From an uncultured Mucispirillum sp. (GTDB lineage Bacteria; Chrysiogenota; Deferribacteres; Deferribacterales; Mucispirillaceae), in NCBI GenBank assembly GCA_944325215.1, contig CALUZC010000022.1, positions 1-43,558 of the forward strand: a stretch of DNA of 43,558 bases, in the 5' to 3' direction. Position numbers and translations under genes: made by a program. Position 1 is the stretch's first letter; each line of letters starts with the position of its first letter. Positions 1 to 7,905 of the stretch are shown here, one piece after another. The notes below the pieces were generated by a model that ran no database searches, had not been told where the DNA came from, and worked only from the letters and a program-made list of their open reading frames with translations.

Positions 1-615
1 AAAAGACAGGTAAGGAAAGTAAAAAGTAATGCAAGGATAGCTTATAATAACACACGTGGGAGAAGCATAGAAGAGCGTCCATTTGAGTTAAAAGAGAGAG
101 TATTCGGAAACTGGGAGATGGATACAGCAGTAGGCAAACAGGGCAGTAAAGCAGCATTACTTGTGCTTACAGAACGATTATCACGCTTTGAGATAATAAT
201 AAAATTAAAGGATAGAACTCAAAAAAGTGTAATATCAGCACTTGACAAGCTGGAAAAAGAATATAAAGATAAATTCAGCTTAATATTTAAAAGTATAACA
301 GTAGATAATGGTGTTGAATTTTTAGATATGGCAGGTTTAGAAAAATCAGTGTATAATAAACAATCTAAACGAACTACAATATACTATGCTCACCCTTATT
401 GTTCTTGGGAAAGGGGTAGTAATGAAAATAATAATAAACTTATTAGAAAGTTTATTAAAAAGAAAACTGATATTAAACATTTTTCTAGTAGTTATATTAA
501 AAAAATACAAGACTGGATTAATAATTATCCTAGAAAATTATTTAATTATAAATCGGCTAATGATATTTTTTATGAGAACTTTAATGACTGCTTAATTTGT
601 TGCAATCGTTTTTAG
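1..615 (+). CDS. IS30-family transposase, 5' end cut by window
   Basis: The reading frame is open from base 1, so the start lies outside the window; 204 C-terminal residues are visible. It should catalyse DDE-type transposition of an IS30-family element. The catalytic core looks intact. The first Asp is in WEMDT (residue 41 of the visible part), the second in TVDNGVEF (residue 102), and the Glu in RGSNENNNKLIRKF (residue 142), preceded by YYAHPYCSWERG as is usual in this family. The D-to-E spacing is 39 residues, a little longer than in classic IS30, but the motifs leave little doubt. Nothing in the visible part is broken. The right end of the element must lie between the stop and the next gene at 726, but I could not define its terminal inverted repeat without the left end. 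Confidence 0.9.
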   Translation, partial: KRQVRKVKSNARIAYNNTRGRSIEERPFELKERVFGNWEMDTAVGKQGSKAALLVLTERLSRFEIIIKLKDRTQKSVISALDKLEKEYKDKFSLIFKSITVDNGVEFLDMAGLEKSVYNKQSKRTTIYYAHPYCSWERGSNENNNKLIRKFIKKKTDIKHFSSSYIKKIQDWINNYPRKLFNYKSANDIFYENFNDCLICCNRF

Positions 616-629
616 AATTTACCCTTGTT

Positions 630-706
630 TTGTATAAATCTCGTTTTTATTGACAAAATAAATGTTCTATCATATATTATACAATAAAACCTAACTAGTT
701 ATACAA
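630..706. promoter_or_regulatory. Repeated TTATACAA boxes, candidate operator
   Basis: The 8-mer TTATACAA occurs at 677-684 and again at 699-706, starting 22 bases apart (about two helical turns). Its exact inverse, TTGTATAA, is at 630-637. The first direct copy overlaps the end of the -10 box and the second lies just downstream of it. That is where an autoregulating antitoxin would bind. In such AT-rich DNA, chance occurrence is possible. Confidence 0.35.
650..678 (+). promoter_or_regulatory. Sigma70-type promoter of the Panacea toxin-antitoxin unit
   Basis: TTGACA at 650-655 and TATATT at 673-678 are separated by 17 bases, which is a near-consensus housekeeping promoter. It lies between the transposase stop and the Panacea gene at 726. 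Because it sits just outside the transposase gene, the -35 could belong to the end of the insertion element. Confidence 0.55.
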
Positions 707-725
707 ATTATAAAGGGATAAAATT

Positions 726-1220
726 ATGGCAAAATTTAATACAGAACGTTTTTTAGAAATAGTTCTATATGTAATTAATAAAATTAATGGAAAAGATTTA
801 GGTAAGGTAAAATTACATAAAATACTATGGTTTTCCGATTTAGAAAAGTATATAAATTCAGGTTATACAATTACAAATTGTAGGTATGTCAGACGTGAAC
901 GTGGTCCTATGTCACGTAATCTTGATAAAGCACTTGCAACTCTTGTTGAACGAAAAGATATTACACAATACAGGGATGATGATGAGAGTCAGTGGATATT
1001 TAAACCAATAAATAGTGCTGATATATCATTTTTAAGTCAAGATGATATAGATATATTAGACAGGCAAATAGAACGTATAAGGAATATGACAGCTCGTGAA
1101 ATTAGTGAAGAAACCCATACATCAACATGGGAAGTGTTGGAAAATGGCGAAGAAATGCCTGTGGCACTTGTAGCTATGGAAAGAATGGTGAATAATAATA
1201 TTGAAGTAGACTGGAAATAA
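726..1220 (+). CDS. Panacea-domain (DUF4065/SocA-like) antitoxin candidate
   Basis: This 164-residue soluble protein has the pattern of the Panacea/DUF4065 domain: an N-terminal helix, then KVKLHKILWFSDLEKY, a Gly-Tyr-Thr-Ile segment, and RYVRRERGPM about 60 residues in. Proteins with this domain include SocA and the PanA antitoxins, which neutralise very varied partner toxins. The start follows AAGGGATAAAATT. The next gene begins one base after this stop, so the two are almost certainly co-translated, as in a type II toxin-antitoxin operon. The C-terminal half (about residues 95-164) is helical and acidic and matches nothing I recognise; it may hold the toxin-specific contact. The domain call is fairly firm; the antitoxin role rests on the family and the pairing. 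Confidence 0.75.
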   Translation: MAKFNTERFLEIVLYVINKINGKDLGKVKLHKILWFSDLEKYINSGYTITNCRYVRRERGPMSRNLDKALATLVERKDITQYRDDDESQWIFKPINSADISFLSQDDIDILDRQIERIRNMTAREISEETHTSTWEVLENGEEMPVALVAMERMVNNNIEVDWK

Positions 1221-1221
1221 A

Positions 1222-1527
1222 GTGGCTAACCATAGTTTTATAAATGAAGAAAAATTTTACAGTCAAACAAGGTCTTCAGTATACTATAAAAACTCTGTAA
1301 TGGTGCGTGGTGCAATAGATATTTTTTTATATTTTGTTACAAGACATCATTTTAGCAGTAATCAGATACCTATTAAACATATAGGAAATAATCAGTATTC
1401 TTGTTTAGTGGAAATAAAAGATGAAAGTAATAATATTTTCCACTGTGGAATAAAGTATAATGAATTAGAAAATAAAAAACTTAAAATAATATCTGTTAAT
1501 TTTAATAGACAAATGAGGCAGGACTAG
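1222..1527 (+). CDS. Small protein paired with Panacea gene, candidate toxin
   Basis: A 101-residue protein starts at GTG one base after the Panacea gene's stop, with GGAAA four bases upstream. I do not recognise its family. It is basic and aromatic at the N-terminus (FYSQTRSSVYYKN), has a hydrophobic helix around residues 30-38 (AIDIFLYFV), then HH and a strand-rich C-terminal half ending in basic residues. There is no signal peptide. Panacea-domain antitoxins are typically encoded beside a toxin, and size and spacing fit that. An RNase-like small toxin is one possibility, but no catalytic motif is clear enough to name. A strong terminator overlaps its stop codon, so the pair forms a closed two-gene unit. 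Confidence 0.65.
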   Translation: MANHSFINEEKFYSQTRSSVYYKNSVMVRGAIDIFLYFVTRHHFSSNQIPIKHIGNNQYSCLVEIKDESNNIFHCGIKYNELENKKLKIISVNFNRQMRQD

Positions 1528-1539
1528 TTCCTGCCTTTT
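1516..1539 (+). terminator. Rho-independent terminator of the Panacea unit
   Basis: AGGCAGGA (1516-1523) pairs perfectly with TCCTGCCT (1529-1536) around a 5-base loop, followed by TTT. The left arm lies inside the end of the preceding gene and the loop contains its stop codon. Confidence 0.8.
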
Positions 1540-1652
1540 CTATTTATTATAAATTTAATCAATTAAATTAAGTTCGCAAAATTTATCTTGTTGCATAAAA
1601 TAAGATTTATTGATAAGATATGTAATTGTCATATTTAATTTTGGAGATGAGT

Positions 1653-2582
1653 ATGGGAAAAATACAGGCAATATCTGTTAGTGAAAAAAAAGGTGTAATA
1701 AAAGAAAATGTTCCATCAGCTTTTTTAGAAGATGATTTTGGTATAAAAGGTGATGCTCATGCTGGTAAATGGCACAGGCAGGTTAGTTTATTAGCTCTTG
1801 AAAGTGTTAAAAAAATGCAGGAAAAAGGGCTTGATGTAAAAAGTGGTGATTTTGCAGAAAACATTACTACAGAAGGTATTGATTTACTTTCTTTTCCTGT
1901 GGGAAATAGAATTAAAATAAATAATGTAGAGATTATTATTTCTCAAATAGGTAAAATATGCCATCATAAATGTGCAGTTTATTACCATGCTGGTGAGTGT
2001 GTTATGCCAAAAGAAGGTATTTTTGGTGTAGTGCGTGGCAGTGGTGAAATAAAGGTGGGCGATGAAATTATAGATTTAGGTAAAACTGGTTTTTCTGTTG
2101 GTATTATTACTCTTTCTGATAGGGCAAGCAAGGGAGAGTATGAAGATTTAACAGGTCCTGCTTTAGAAAAATATGTATCAGAAAATTTATCAACATCATT
2201 TATACGCAAGGAAATAATAGCAGATGATAAGAAAAAGTTAGAGCTTACTTTAAAAGATTTTGCAGAAACTCAAAAGTTAGATTTAATTATAACCAATGGT
2301 TCTACAGGAATTTCACCACGAGATATAGCACCAGATGTTACACTTCCATTACTGGAAAAAAGGCTGCCGGGTTTTGAAGAGGCTATGCGTGCAGAAAGTT
2401 TTAAAATAACTAAAAGTGCAATAGTATCAAGGGCAGTATGTGGCACAATAGGTAATTCTTTAGTAATTAATTTACCGGGCAGTCCAAAAGGTGCTGTTGA
2501 GAATTTATCTGTTATTATGCCTGCCATTGAGCATACCATAAAAAAACTGCAAGGGGATAAGTCTGATTGTGCAGCAAGGTAG
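1653..2582 (+). CDS. MOSC domain fused to MogA/MoaB-type molybdopterin adenylyltransferase
   Basis: The protein has 309 residues and two domains. Residues 1 to about 140 form a MOSC domain, with the segment GKICHHKCAVYYHAGECVM supplying the conserved cysteine region that binds sulfur or Moco. From about residue 145 there is a MogA/MoaB fold (GIITLSDRAS, then TNGSTGISPRDIAPD and NLPGSPKGAVENL), the family that adenylylates molybdopterin before metal insertion. The fusion suggests coupling of Moco maturation with sulfur transfer or carriage, in the cytoplasm. I chose ATG 1653 because GGAG at 1643-1646 is six bases upstream; in-frame TTG 1626 and ATG 1647 fit less well. It overlaps the holB start by 16 bases. 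moaA and tat genes and a TorD-like chaperone elsewhere in the window fit molybdoenzyme metabolism. Confidence 0.85.
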   Translation: MGKIQAISVSEKKGVIKENVPSAFLEDDFGIKGDAHAGKWHRQVSLLALESVKKMQEKGLDVKSGDFAENITTEGIDLLSFPVGNRIKINNVEIIISQIGKICHHKCAVYYHAGECVMPKEGIFGVVRGSGEIKVGDEIIDLGKTGFSVGIITLSDRASKGEYEDLTGPALEKYVSENLSTSFIRKEIIADDKKKLELTLKDFAETQKLDLIITNGSTGISPRDIAPDVTLPLLEKRLPGFEEAMRAESFKITKSAIVSRAVCGTIGNSLVINLPGSPKGAVENLSVIMPAIEHTIKKLQGDKSDCAAR

Positions 2583-3457
2583 TAGGCCATAAAAAACAGA
2601 AAGATTTTTTTAAGAAAATTTTAACAAGTGGTCGTTTAAGCCATAGTTATATATTTTCGGGTATAAGTGGCATAGGCAAGAAACTTTTTGCCAGAGAGCT
2701 TGCAAGAAGTATATTGTGCTCTAAAGGTTCATTTTTTTCAGAATGCGATTGTCAAAACTGTATGCATGTTAAATCAGGCACTTATGCTGATTTGTATGAG
2801 TATGAGGGCAAAGAGTTAAAAATAGAAAATATTAGGGCTATTTCAGAATCTGCTGGTATGACTGGTCTTTTTGGCAGGTGGAAAATATTTATACTTGATG
2901 CAGTTGAAAGACTTTCTAATGGTGCAAATATAGTAGCAGGTAACGCCTTTTTAAAAACTTTAGAAGAGCCGGGTGAAGACTGTTTATTTATACTAATTAC
3001 ATCAAAATATGATACAATACTGCCTACTATTCGTTCAAGGTGCAGTGTTATTAATTTTTCACCTTTAAGTGATAATGAAGTAAAAGAGGTGGCAGGTTTT
3101 TATAATAGAAGTATTAGTGATGAAATAGTAAATTTATCAGCTGGTTCTATTGAACGTGCATTTTTAATAGATGATTTAAAGCTTTTTAATATATTAGAAG
3201 ATATTAATAATAAGGATTTTAAAAAGTTTGCATGGTATATTTTAAATATAGATGATATACTTGTATTTAAGGCAGCAATTGAGTTTTTATATCCCTATGC
3301 TTTACAGGAATATAAAAGCAGTGGTAAAGGTATATATATTCGTTATGGTGAGTATATACTGGAAATTTTAAGAAGTTTAAATTATAATGTAAATATGGAC
3401 TTAGCAAAACATGATTTTGTAAGTAAAACAATAGAGGTATTTGGTGAAAGAATATAA
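2567..3457 (+). CDS. holB: DNA polymerase III delta' subunit
   Basis: A 296-residue AAA+ clamp-loader subunit. The P-loop-like GISGIGKKLFA is at about residues 33-43, a zinc-binding cysteine cluster (CDCQNCMHVKSG) is near 63-74, FLKTLEEPGEDCLFILIT near 128-145, and the SRC-type motif is present in TIRSRCSVINF. It should load the sliding clamp with delta and tau/gamma. The start is a TTG inside the end of the MOSC-MogA gene, with AAGGGG upstream. The N-terminal residues (SKVVGHKKQKDFF) align with where other delta' proteins begin, which supports this start. The end overlaps the ricT start by 14 bases, so translation is probably coupled. Confidence 0.88.
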   Translation: MCSKVVGHKKQKDFFKKILTSGRLSHSYIFSGISGIGKKLFARELARSILCSKGSFFSECDCQNCMHVKSGTYADLYEYEGKELKIENIRAISESAGMTGLFGRWKIFILDAVERLSNGANIVAGNAFLKTLEEPGEDCLFILITSKYDTILPTIRSRCSVINFSPLSDNEVKEVAGFYNRSISDEIVNLSAGSIERAFLIDDLKLFNILEDINNKDFKKFAWYILNIDDILVFKAAIEFLYPYALQEYKSSGKGIYIRYGEYILEILRSLNYNVNMDLAKHDFVSKTIEVFGERI

Positions 3458-4253
3458 CGCTTGTGGAGTATTATTTAAACGCGCAGGAAAAGTTTACGAC
3501 TTTTTGTGTGATGGTTTTGATATAAAAGTTGGTGATAATGTAGTAGTAGAATCTGATAAGGGAGAGGATATGGCACGTGTATGTATTGCACCGCGTAACA
3601 TATCGGTTCCGGAAGAGCAGGTTATGAAAAATATACTGCGTGTTGCCACAGAAGAAGATTTACGTGCTAAAGAGCAAAATTTAAAAGATGAGCCAAAAGC
3701 ATTTGAGGTATGTAAAAAATTATCAAGTGATGCAGGGCTTGACATGAAACTGTTATCGGCAGAATACTGTCTTGATAGAAGTAAGATAACATTTTATTTC
3801 ACATCAGAAGGCAGGGTAGATTTTCGCCAGCTTGTTCGTGATTTAGCAAGAGTTTTTAGAACTAGAATAGAGATGAGGCAGATTGGTGTCCGTGATGCTA
3901 CAAAAATGATAGGTGGTTTTGGGCTTTGTGGCAGAGAGCTTTGCTGCACTAATTTTTTACGTCGATTTGATAATATTTCTATAAAAATGGCAAAGAACCA
4001 GAATTTGATTATGAATCCTAATAAAATATCTGGTGTATGTGGCAGGCTTATGTGCTGCCTTATGTTTGAAAAAGAGCAGTATGGCTGCGAAGGTTGTGAA
4101 GGCTGTGAAGATGGTGATATTGAATATATTGAGTTAAATGATACTCTTGATGGTCTTATCCAGCAGGAAGAAAATATTATTAATCTTTCCACAGACTCAA
4201 ATAAGGATAATCATAATGGCAGCAGGCATAATAAGCACCACAAGAAACATTAA
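3444..4253 (+). CDS. ricT: RicT/YaaT-type PSP1-domain protein
   Basis: A 269-residue cytoplasmic protein with the PSP1 C-terminal domain. Bacillus RicT/YaaT acts in a complex with RicA and RicF that carries iron-sulfur clusters and affects RNA processing. The conserved cysteines are here: GGFGLCGRELCCTNF, then SGVCGRLMCCLMFE, followed by a CEGCEGCED run near residues 210-219. The tail is low-complexity and rich in Asn, His and Lys. Start: GTG 3444 has GAGG six bases upstream, while the in-frame TTG 3441 is too close to that site. It overlaps holB by 14 bases, the same holB-yaaT arrangement as in Firmicutes. No RicA or RicF homologue was recognised in this window. Confidence 0.85.
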   Translation: MKEYNACGVLFKRAGKVYDFLCDGFDIKVGDNVVVESDKGEDMARVCIAPRNISVPEEQVMKNILRVATEEDLRAKEQNLKDEPKAFEVCKKLSSDAGLDMKLLSAEYCLDRSKITFYFTSEGRVDFRQLVRDLARVFRTRIEMRQIGVRDATKMIGGFGLCGRELCCTNFLRRFDNISIKMAKNQNLIMNPNKISGVCGRLMCCLMFEKEQYGCEGCEGCEDGDIEYIELNDTLDGLIQQEENIINLSTDSNKDNHNGSRHNKHHKKH

Positions 4254-4279
4254 GTTTAGATATTGAGGTTAAAATAAAT

Positions 4280-6199
4280 ATGCAAAAAACTTTTTATGTA
4301 ACAACACCTATATATTATGTTAATGATAAGCCCCATATTGGCCATGCATATACAACTGTAGCATCAGATGTAGTATGCAGGTATAAAAGAATGTGTGGTT
4401 ATGATGTGTTTTTCTTAACAGGCACAGATGAACACGGTCAGAAAATGGAGCAGTCTGCCCAAAAGCAGGGTATAAAACCTATTGAATTAGCAGACAGGAA
4501 TAATGCAAGGTTTAGGGAACTTTGGAAAATATTAAATATATCAAACGATGATTTTATTAGGACTACTCAAAGCAGGCATAAAAAGACAGTCTGGGAAATT
4601 ATTAGAAAAATGCAGGCAAGTGGTGATATTTACCTTGGAGAATATGAGGGCTGGTATTGCACCCCATGCGAAGCATACTGGACTGAAACTCAGCTTTTAG
4701 AAGGCAACTTATGCCCAGACTGTGGCAGAGAAACTTCTAAATTAAAAGAATCATCATATTTTTTCAAAATGAGTAAGTATGAAGATGCAATATTAGAGCA
4801 TATTAATAAAAACCCAGATTTTATAAGGCCAGAATCTAGGCGTAATGAAATAGTATCATTTATAAAAGAAGGTTTAAGAGATTTATCTATTAGCCGAATT
4901 AATTTTTCATGGGGTATTCCTATGGAAGAAAATGAAAAACATGTTATATATGTATGGGTAGATGCACTTACTAACTACTTATCGGCTTTAGGTTATTTTG
5001 ATAATGAAAGCGAAAGGAAAAAATACTGGCCTGCAAATTATCATATAGTAGGTAAAGATATTTTAAGGTTCCATACAGTATACTGGCCTGCCATGTTAAT
5101 GAGTGCTGGTATAGAGTTACCAAAATCTGTTTTTGCTCACGGCTGGTGGACTGTTGACGGGCAAAAAATGTCAAAATCTATGGGTAATGCTATTGATCCT
5201 GTTTGGCTTGTGGATACTTTTTCAAGGGATAGTTTTAGGTATTTTTTAATGAGAGAAGTTCCATTTGGGCTTGATGGTGATTTTTCTTTTAAAGCATTAA
5301 TACACAGAATAAATGGTGATTTAGCTAACGATTTAGGTAATTTAGTATCAAGAACATGTTCTATGGTGAAAAAATATTTTAATGGAATGATACCAGAATA
5401 CAGTATAAGTGATGCGCTTGATGAGAATATATATAAAGCTGTAGAAAAATCAAGTAAAGAAGCAGATGAGCATATTACAAACTTATCATTTAATAAAGCA
5501 CTTTTGAGTATATGGGAAAGTATAAGTGCTATGAACAGGTATATTGATGATGCAAAACCATGGGCTTTAGCAAAAGATGAGGCAAATAAAGGCAGGCTTG
5601 GTTCTGTTTTATATACTGTTCTTGACGGTTTAAGGGCAGTAAGCCATTTAATATACCCATTTATGCCTGAAACTGCAATGGAGATAAGAAAGCAGATAGG
5701 CTCTGATGATAATATTAATGTATCAGAAGAAAAAAATATATATAAAATGAAGCTTTTAAAATCAGGCAGTATGCTTGGTGAAATAAAAAATATTTTCCCA
5801 CGTATTGATGAAAAAGAAATGCTTGAAAAAGTATATTCATCACAGAATAAACCTGAAAATAATCCTGTTCAGGAAAATTTAATAGATTTTAGTGTTTTTG
5901 AGCAGGTGGAATTAAAAGCAGGTAAAGTATTAGAAGCAGAGAACGTGAAAAAAAGTGAAAAACTTTTAAAATTTAAAATAGATGTAGGTGATGGTGGAAG
6001 AACAATAGTTTCAGGTATTGCAAAAAGCTATAAGCCGGAAGATTTACTTGGTAAAACAATAGTTGTTGTTACAAACTTAAAGCCTGCAAAACTTATGGGT
6101 ATAGAATCTTGTGGTATGATTTTAGCAGCTTTTAACGGGGAGCGTCATTTTGTTATGGAACTGCCTGAAAGCATACCTGCAGGAACAAGAATAAAATAG
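4280..6199 (+). CDS. metG: Methionyl-tRNA synthetase with C-terminal tRNA-binding domain
   Basis: At 639 residues this is a full-length class I methionyl-tRNA synthetase. The HIGH signature is KPHIGHAY (residues 17-24) and the KMSKS signature is QKMSKSMG (about 294-301). A CxxC...CxxC zinc knuckle lies in YCTPCEAYW and LCPDCGRE (about 128-152). The anticodon-binding helical domain follows. The last 100 or so residues (from FSVFEQVELKAGKV) are an OB-fold Trbp111/EMAPII-type tRNA-binding domain that in this family promotes dimerisation and tRNA affinity. GAGG lies about 11 bases before the ATG. tatD follows two bases after the stop. Confidence 0.96.
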   Translation: MQKTFYVTTPIYYVNDKPHIGHAYTTVASDVVCRYKRMCGYDVFFLTGTDEHGQKMEQSAQKQGIKPIELADRNNARFRELWKILNISNDDFIRTTQSRHKKTVWEIIRKMQASGDIYLGEYEGWYCTPCEAYWTETQLLEGNLCPDCGRETSKLKESSYFFKMSKYEDAILEHINKNPDFIRPESRRNEIVSFIKEGLRDLSISRINFSWGIPMEENEKHVIYVWVDALTNYLSALGYFDNESERKKYWPANYHIVGKDILRFHTVYWPAMLMSAGIELPKSVFAHGWWTVDGQKMSKSMGNAIDPVWLVDTFSRDSFRYFLMREVPFGLDGDFSFKALIHRINGDLANDLGNLVSRTCSMVKKYFNGMIPEYSISDALDENIYKAVEKSSKEADEHITNLSFNKALLSIWESISAMNRYIDDAKPWALAKDEANKGRLGSVLYTVLDGLRAVSHLIYPFMPETAMEIRKQIGSDDNINVSEEKNIYKMKLLKSGSMLGEIKNIFPRIDEKEMLEKVYSSQNKPENNPVQENLIDFSVFEQVELKAGKVLEAENVKKSEKLLKFKIDVGDGGRTIVSGIAKSYKPEDLLGKTIVVVTNLKPAKLMGIESCGMILAAFNGERHFVMELPESIPAGTRIK

Positions 6200-6201
6200 G
6201 T

Positions 6202-7005
6202 ATGGATAATATTTTTTGGACAGATACTCATGCACATATTCATGATGATGAGTTTGGCAGAACAATAGAAGAATTTATAAATGAAGCAAAAGAAAGTGGT
6301 GTATATCGCTGCCTTACAATAGGCACAGATTATGAAAATAGTGTTATGGCAGTAGGAACATCAAAAAATTATAAAGGGCTTTATGCTGCAGTTGGCTTAC
6401 ACCCAGAATATGCAGATATTTATAATAAATCAGTAGATTATGATAAGTTTTATAAACTGGCAGAAAATGAAAAAGTTATTGCAGTAGGTGAAACAGGGCT
6501 TGATTTTTTTTATGAAGATAACCCTGAAAAAGAAAAACAGATAGAAGTTTTTGAAGATATGATAGATATTGCCTGTAAACATAATAAACCTATTGTTATA
6601 CACAGCAGAAGTGCAGCTAGTCAAACAATAGAAGTTCTTGAAAGGGCAGAAAAAAAGTATAGTAATTTAAAGGGTATATTTCATTGTTTTGATGGCAGTA
6701 TGGAAGTATTGGAATGGATTAAAGGCCGTTCATTTTATATAAGTTATGCAGGTAATGTTACATTTAAATCTGCAGATAATTTGCGTTATGCACTAGAAAG
6801 GACGCCTCAGGATAGGCTTTTAATAGAAACAGACAGCCCGTATTTAGCACCAGTTCCAAAGCGTGGCAAAAAAAATATGCCTGCTTATGTATCATATACT
6901 GGTAAGTTTGTATCAGAATACATTAATATGGATATGGCTGAACTTTCAAAAATATTGGAAGAAAATTTTAAAAATATAATGGGGGTATCAGATACATGGA
7001 AGTAA
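6202..7005 (+). CDS. tatD: TatD-family metal-dependent deoxyribonuclease
   Basis: A 267-residue TIM-barrel hydrolase. Metal ligands are visible as TDTHAHIH (residues 7-13), GETGLDFF (about 96-103), KPIVIHSR, GIFHCFDGS and IETDSPYLAPVPKRGK. Length and motif order match the YabD/YcfH branch. It is a cytoplasmic 3'-5' exonuclease type of enzyme linked to DNA repair or quality control. It begins two bases after metG and overlaps the next gene by 10 bases. The metG-tatD pairing is common in bacteria. Confidence 0.92.
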   Translation: MDNIFWTDTHAHIHDDEFGRTIEEFINEAKESGVYRCLTIGTDYENSVMAVGTSKNYKGLYAAVGLHPEYADIYNKSVDYDKFYKLAENEKVIAVGETGLDFFYEDNPEKEKQIEVFEDMIDIACKHNKPIVIHSRSAASQTIEVLERAEKKYSNLKGIFHCFDGSMEVLEWIKGRSFYISYAGNVTFKSADNLRYALERTPQDRLLIETDSPYLAPVPKRGKKNMPAYVSYTGKFVSEYINMDMAELSKILEENFKNIMGVSDTWK

Positions 7006-7367
7006 AGAAGATTCTTGTTATAACCAATGATGATGATGTTTTTTCACGACTTCATTTTGAGTTTGATGCAAATAATTATTCTCTGCAGCGTCTTACAAAC
7101 CCATTATTATCTATTGAAGTTTTAAACAGTAACGATTATTATGCAGTAATAGCTGATTTAAGTATGAAGGAAATTTATATGGTAGATATGCTTAACAATG
7201 TAGGTTTTATTCATACATCTATGCCAGTTGTGCTTTTATCATCAAATATTACTGCTGATGATATACTTTTGACTTATGAGTTTGGTTTTTTAGAAATTTT
7301 ACCTAAAGATTATAATACAGGTGAAATAAAAGAACTGCTTTTAGAGTCAGAAAATGTAAATAAGTAA
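6996..7367 (+). CDS. Stand-alone receiver-like (REC) domain protein
   Basis: A 123-residue protein with one CheY-like domain and no output domain. The fold pattern starts KKILVITNDDD, with acidic residues at 12-14. Asp54 (VIADLS) sits at the phospho-acceptor position, Ser82/83 after the hydrophobic strand PVVLL, and Lys104 in ILPKD. The phosphorylation site may therefore be functional, though the sequence is diverged from typical response regulators. It overlaps tatD by 10 bases, with GGGGG 10 bases before its ATG, and is followed 10 bases later by a universal stress protein. No histidine kinase is nearby. The call is moderate: a degenerate receiver that senses by protein contact rather than phosphate is also possible. 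Confidence 0.6.
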   Translation: MEVKKILVITNDDDVFSRLHFEFDANNYSLQRLTNPLLSIEVLNSNDYYAVIADLSMKEIYMVDMLNNVGFIHTSMPVVLLSSNITADDILLTYEFGFLEILPKDYNTGEIKELLLESENVNK

Positions 7368-7377
7368 GGAGGAATTT

Positions 7378-7845
7378 ATGGGTTCTGTAAAAAAAATACT
7401 TTTTCCTACTGATTTTTCAGAAGCTTCTCACTATGCTTTAGCTTATGCTGTTGAGATGAAAAAAATACTTGGTGCTGAGCTTGAAATAGTGCATATACTT
7501 TTTGATGAGGGTAATATTGTTGCATTTTATATTCCACAGATGGGTATGCCAATGCAAAATTTATCCCCTGATTTTGAAGATGGAGCAAGAAAACAGTTTG
7601 ATGAGTTTGTTCAAAATGCACCAGAACTACAGGGTGTAGAATTCACTACCAAAATATTAAGGGGCAACCCATACAGTGAAATTATAAAAGAGGCTGAAAC
7701 TGGTAATTTTGATATGATTATCATTGGAACACACGGTAGAACAGGTTTAGAGCATGTTTTATTTGGTTCTACTGCTGAGTTAGTTGTTCGTAAAGCACCA
7801 TGTCCAGTATTAACAGTTCGCCCAAAAAATAATCAGGAATCATAG
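7378..7845 (+). CDS. Universal stress protein (UspA family)
   Basis: A 155-residue single-domain Usp. The N-terminal strand KKILFPTDFSEAS contains the conserved Asp, and the ATP-binding pattern G-x2-G-x9-G-S is clear near the C-terminus (GTHGRTGLEHVLFGS, then KAPCPVLTVRP). It therefore probably belongs to the nucleotide-binding class. An AAGGAGG site precedes the ATG. It is the last gene of the run that begins with the MOSC-MogA gene; a hairpin follows. Such proteins usually act in stress survival, but the specific role cannot be read from sequence. Confidence 0.92.
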   Translation: MGSVKKILFPTDFSEASHYALAYAVEMKKILGAELEIVHILFDEGNIVAFYIPQMGMPMQNLSPDFEDGARKQFDEFVQNAPELQGVEFTTKILRGNPYSEIIKEAETGNFDMIIIGTHGRTGLEHVLFGSTAELVVRKAPCPVLTVRPKNNQES

Positions 7846-7863
7846 AAATAATTATATATAACT

Positions 7864-7890
7864 TACCTGCTCTTATTTTAAGGGCAGGTA
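7864..7890 (+). terminator. Hairpin after the Usp gene, weak terminator
   Basis: TACCTGCTCTT (7864-7874) pairs with AAGGGCAGGTA (7880-7890) with one G-U wobble and a 5-base loop. There is no T-run after it, so it may be a weak or factor-dependent terminator, or only slow polymerase before the lipoprotein gene at 7906. Confidence 0.45.
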
Positions 7891-7905
7891 TATGGTGAAA
7901 TTTTA

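Noticed and set aside
1-615. Transposase read as a truncated pseudogene beginning at the ATG at 118
   Set aside because: The frame is open to base 1 and encodes typical IS30 sequence before that ATG, so the truncation is only the window edge.
1982-2590. Two minus-strand open frames opposite the MOSC-MogA gene
   Set aside because: They are antisense to clear catalytic motifs and have no ribosome site or recognisable product.
4081-4120. Tandem CEGCEGCED codon repeat in ricT as a separate repeat element
   Set aside because: It is a short in-frame Cys/Gly/Glu run in the C-terminal region of the protein, with no sign of an independent element.
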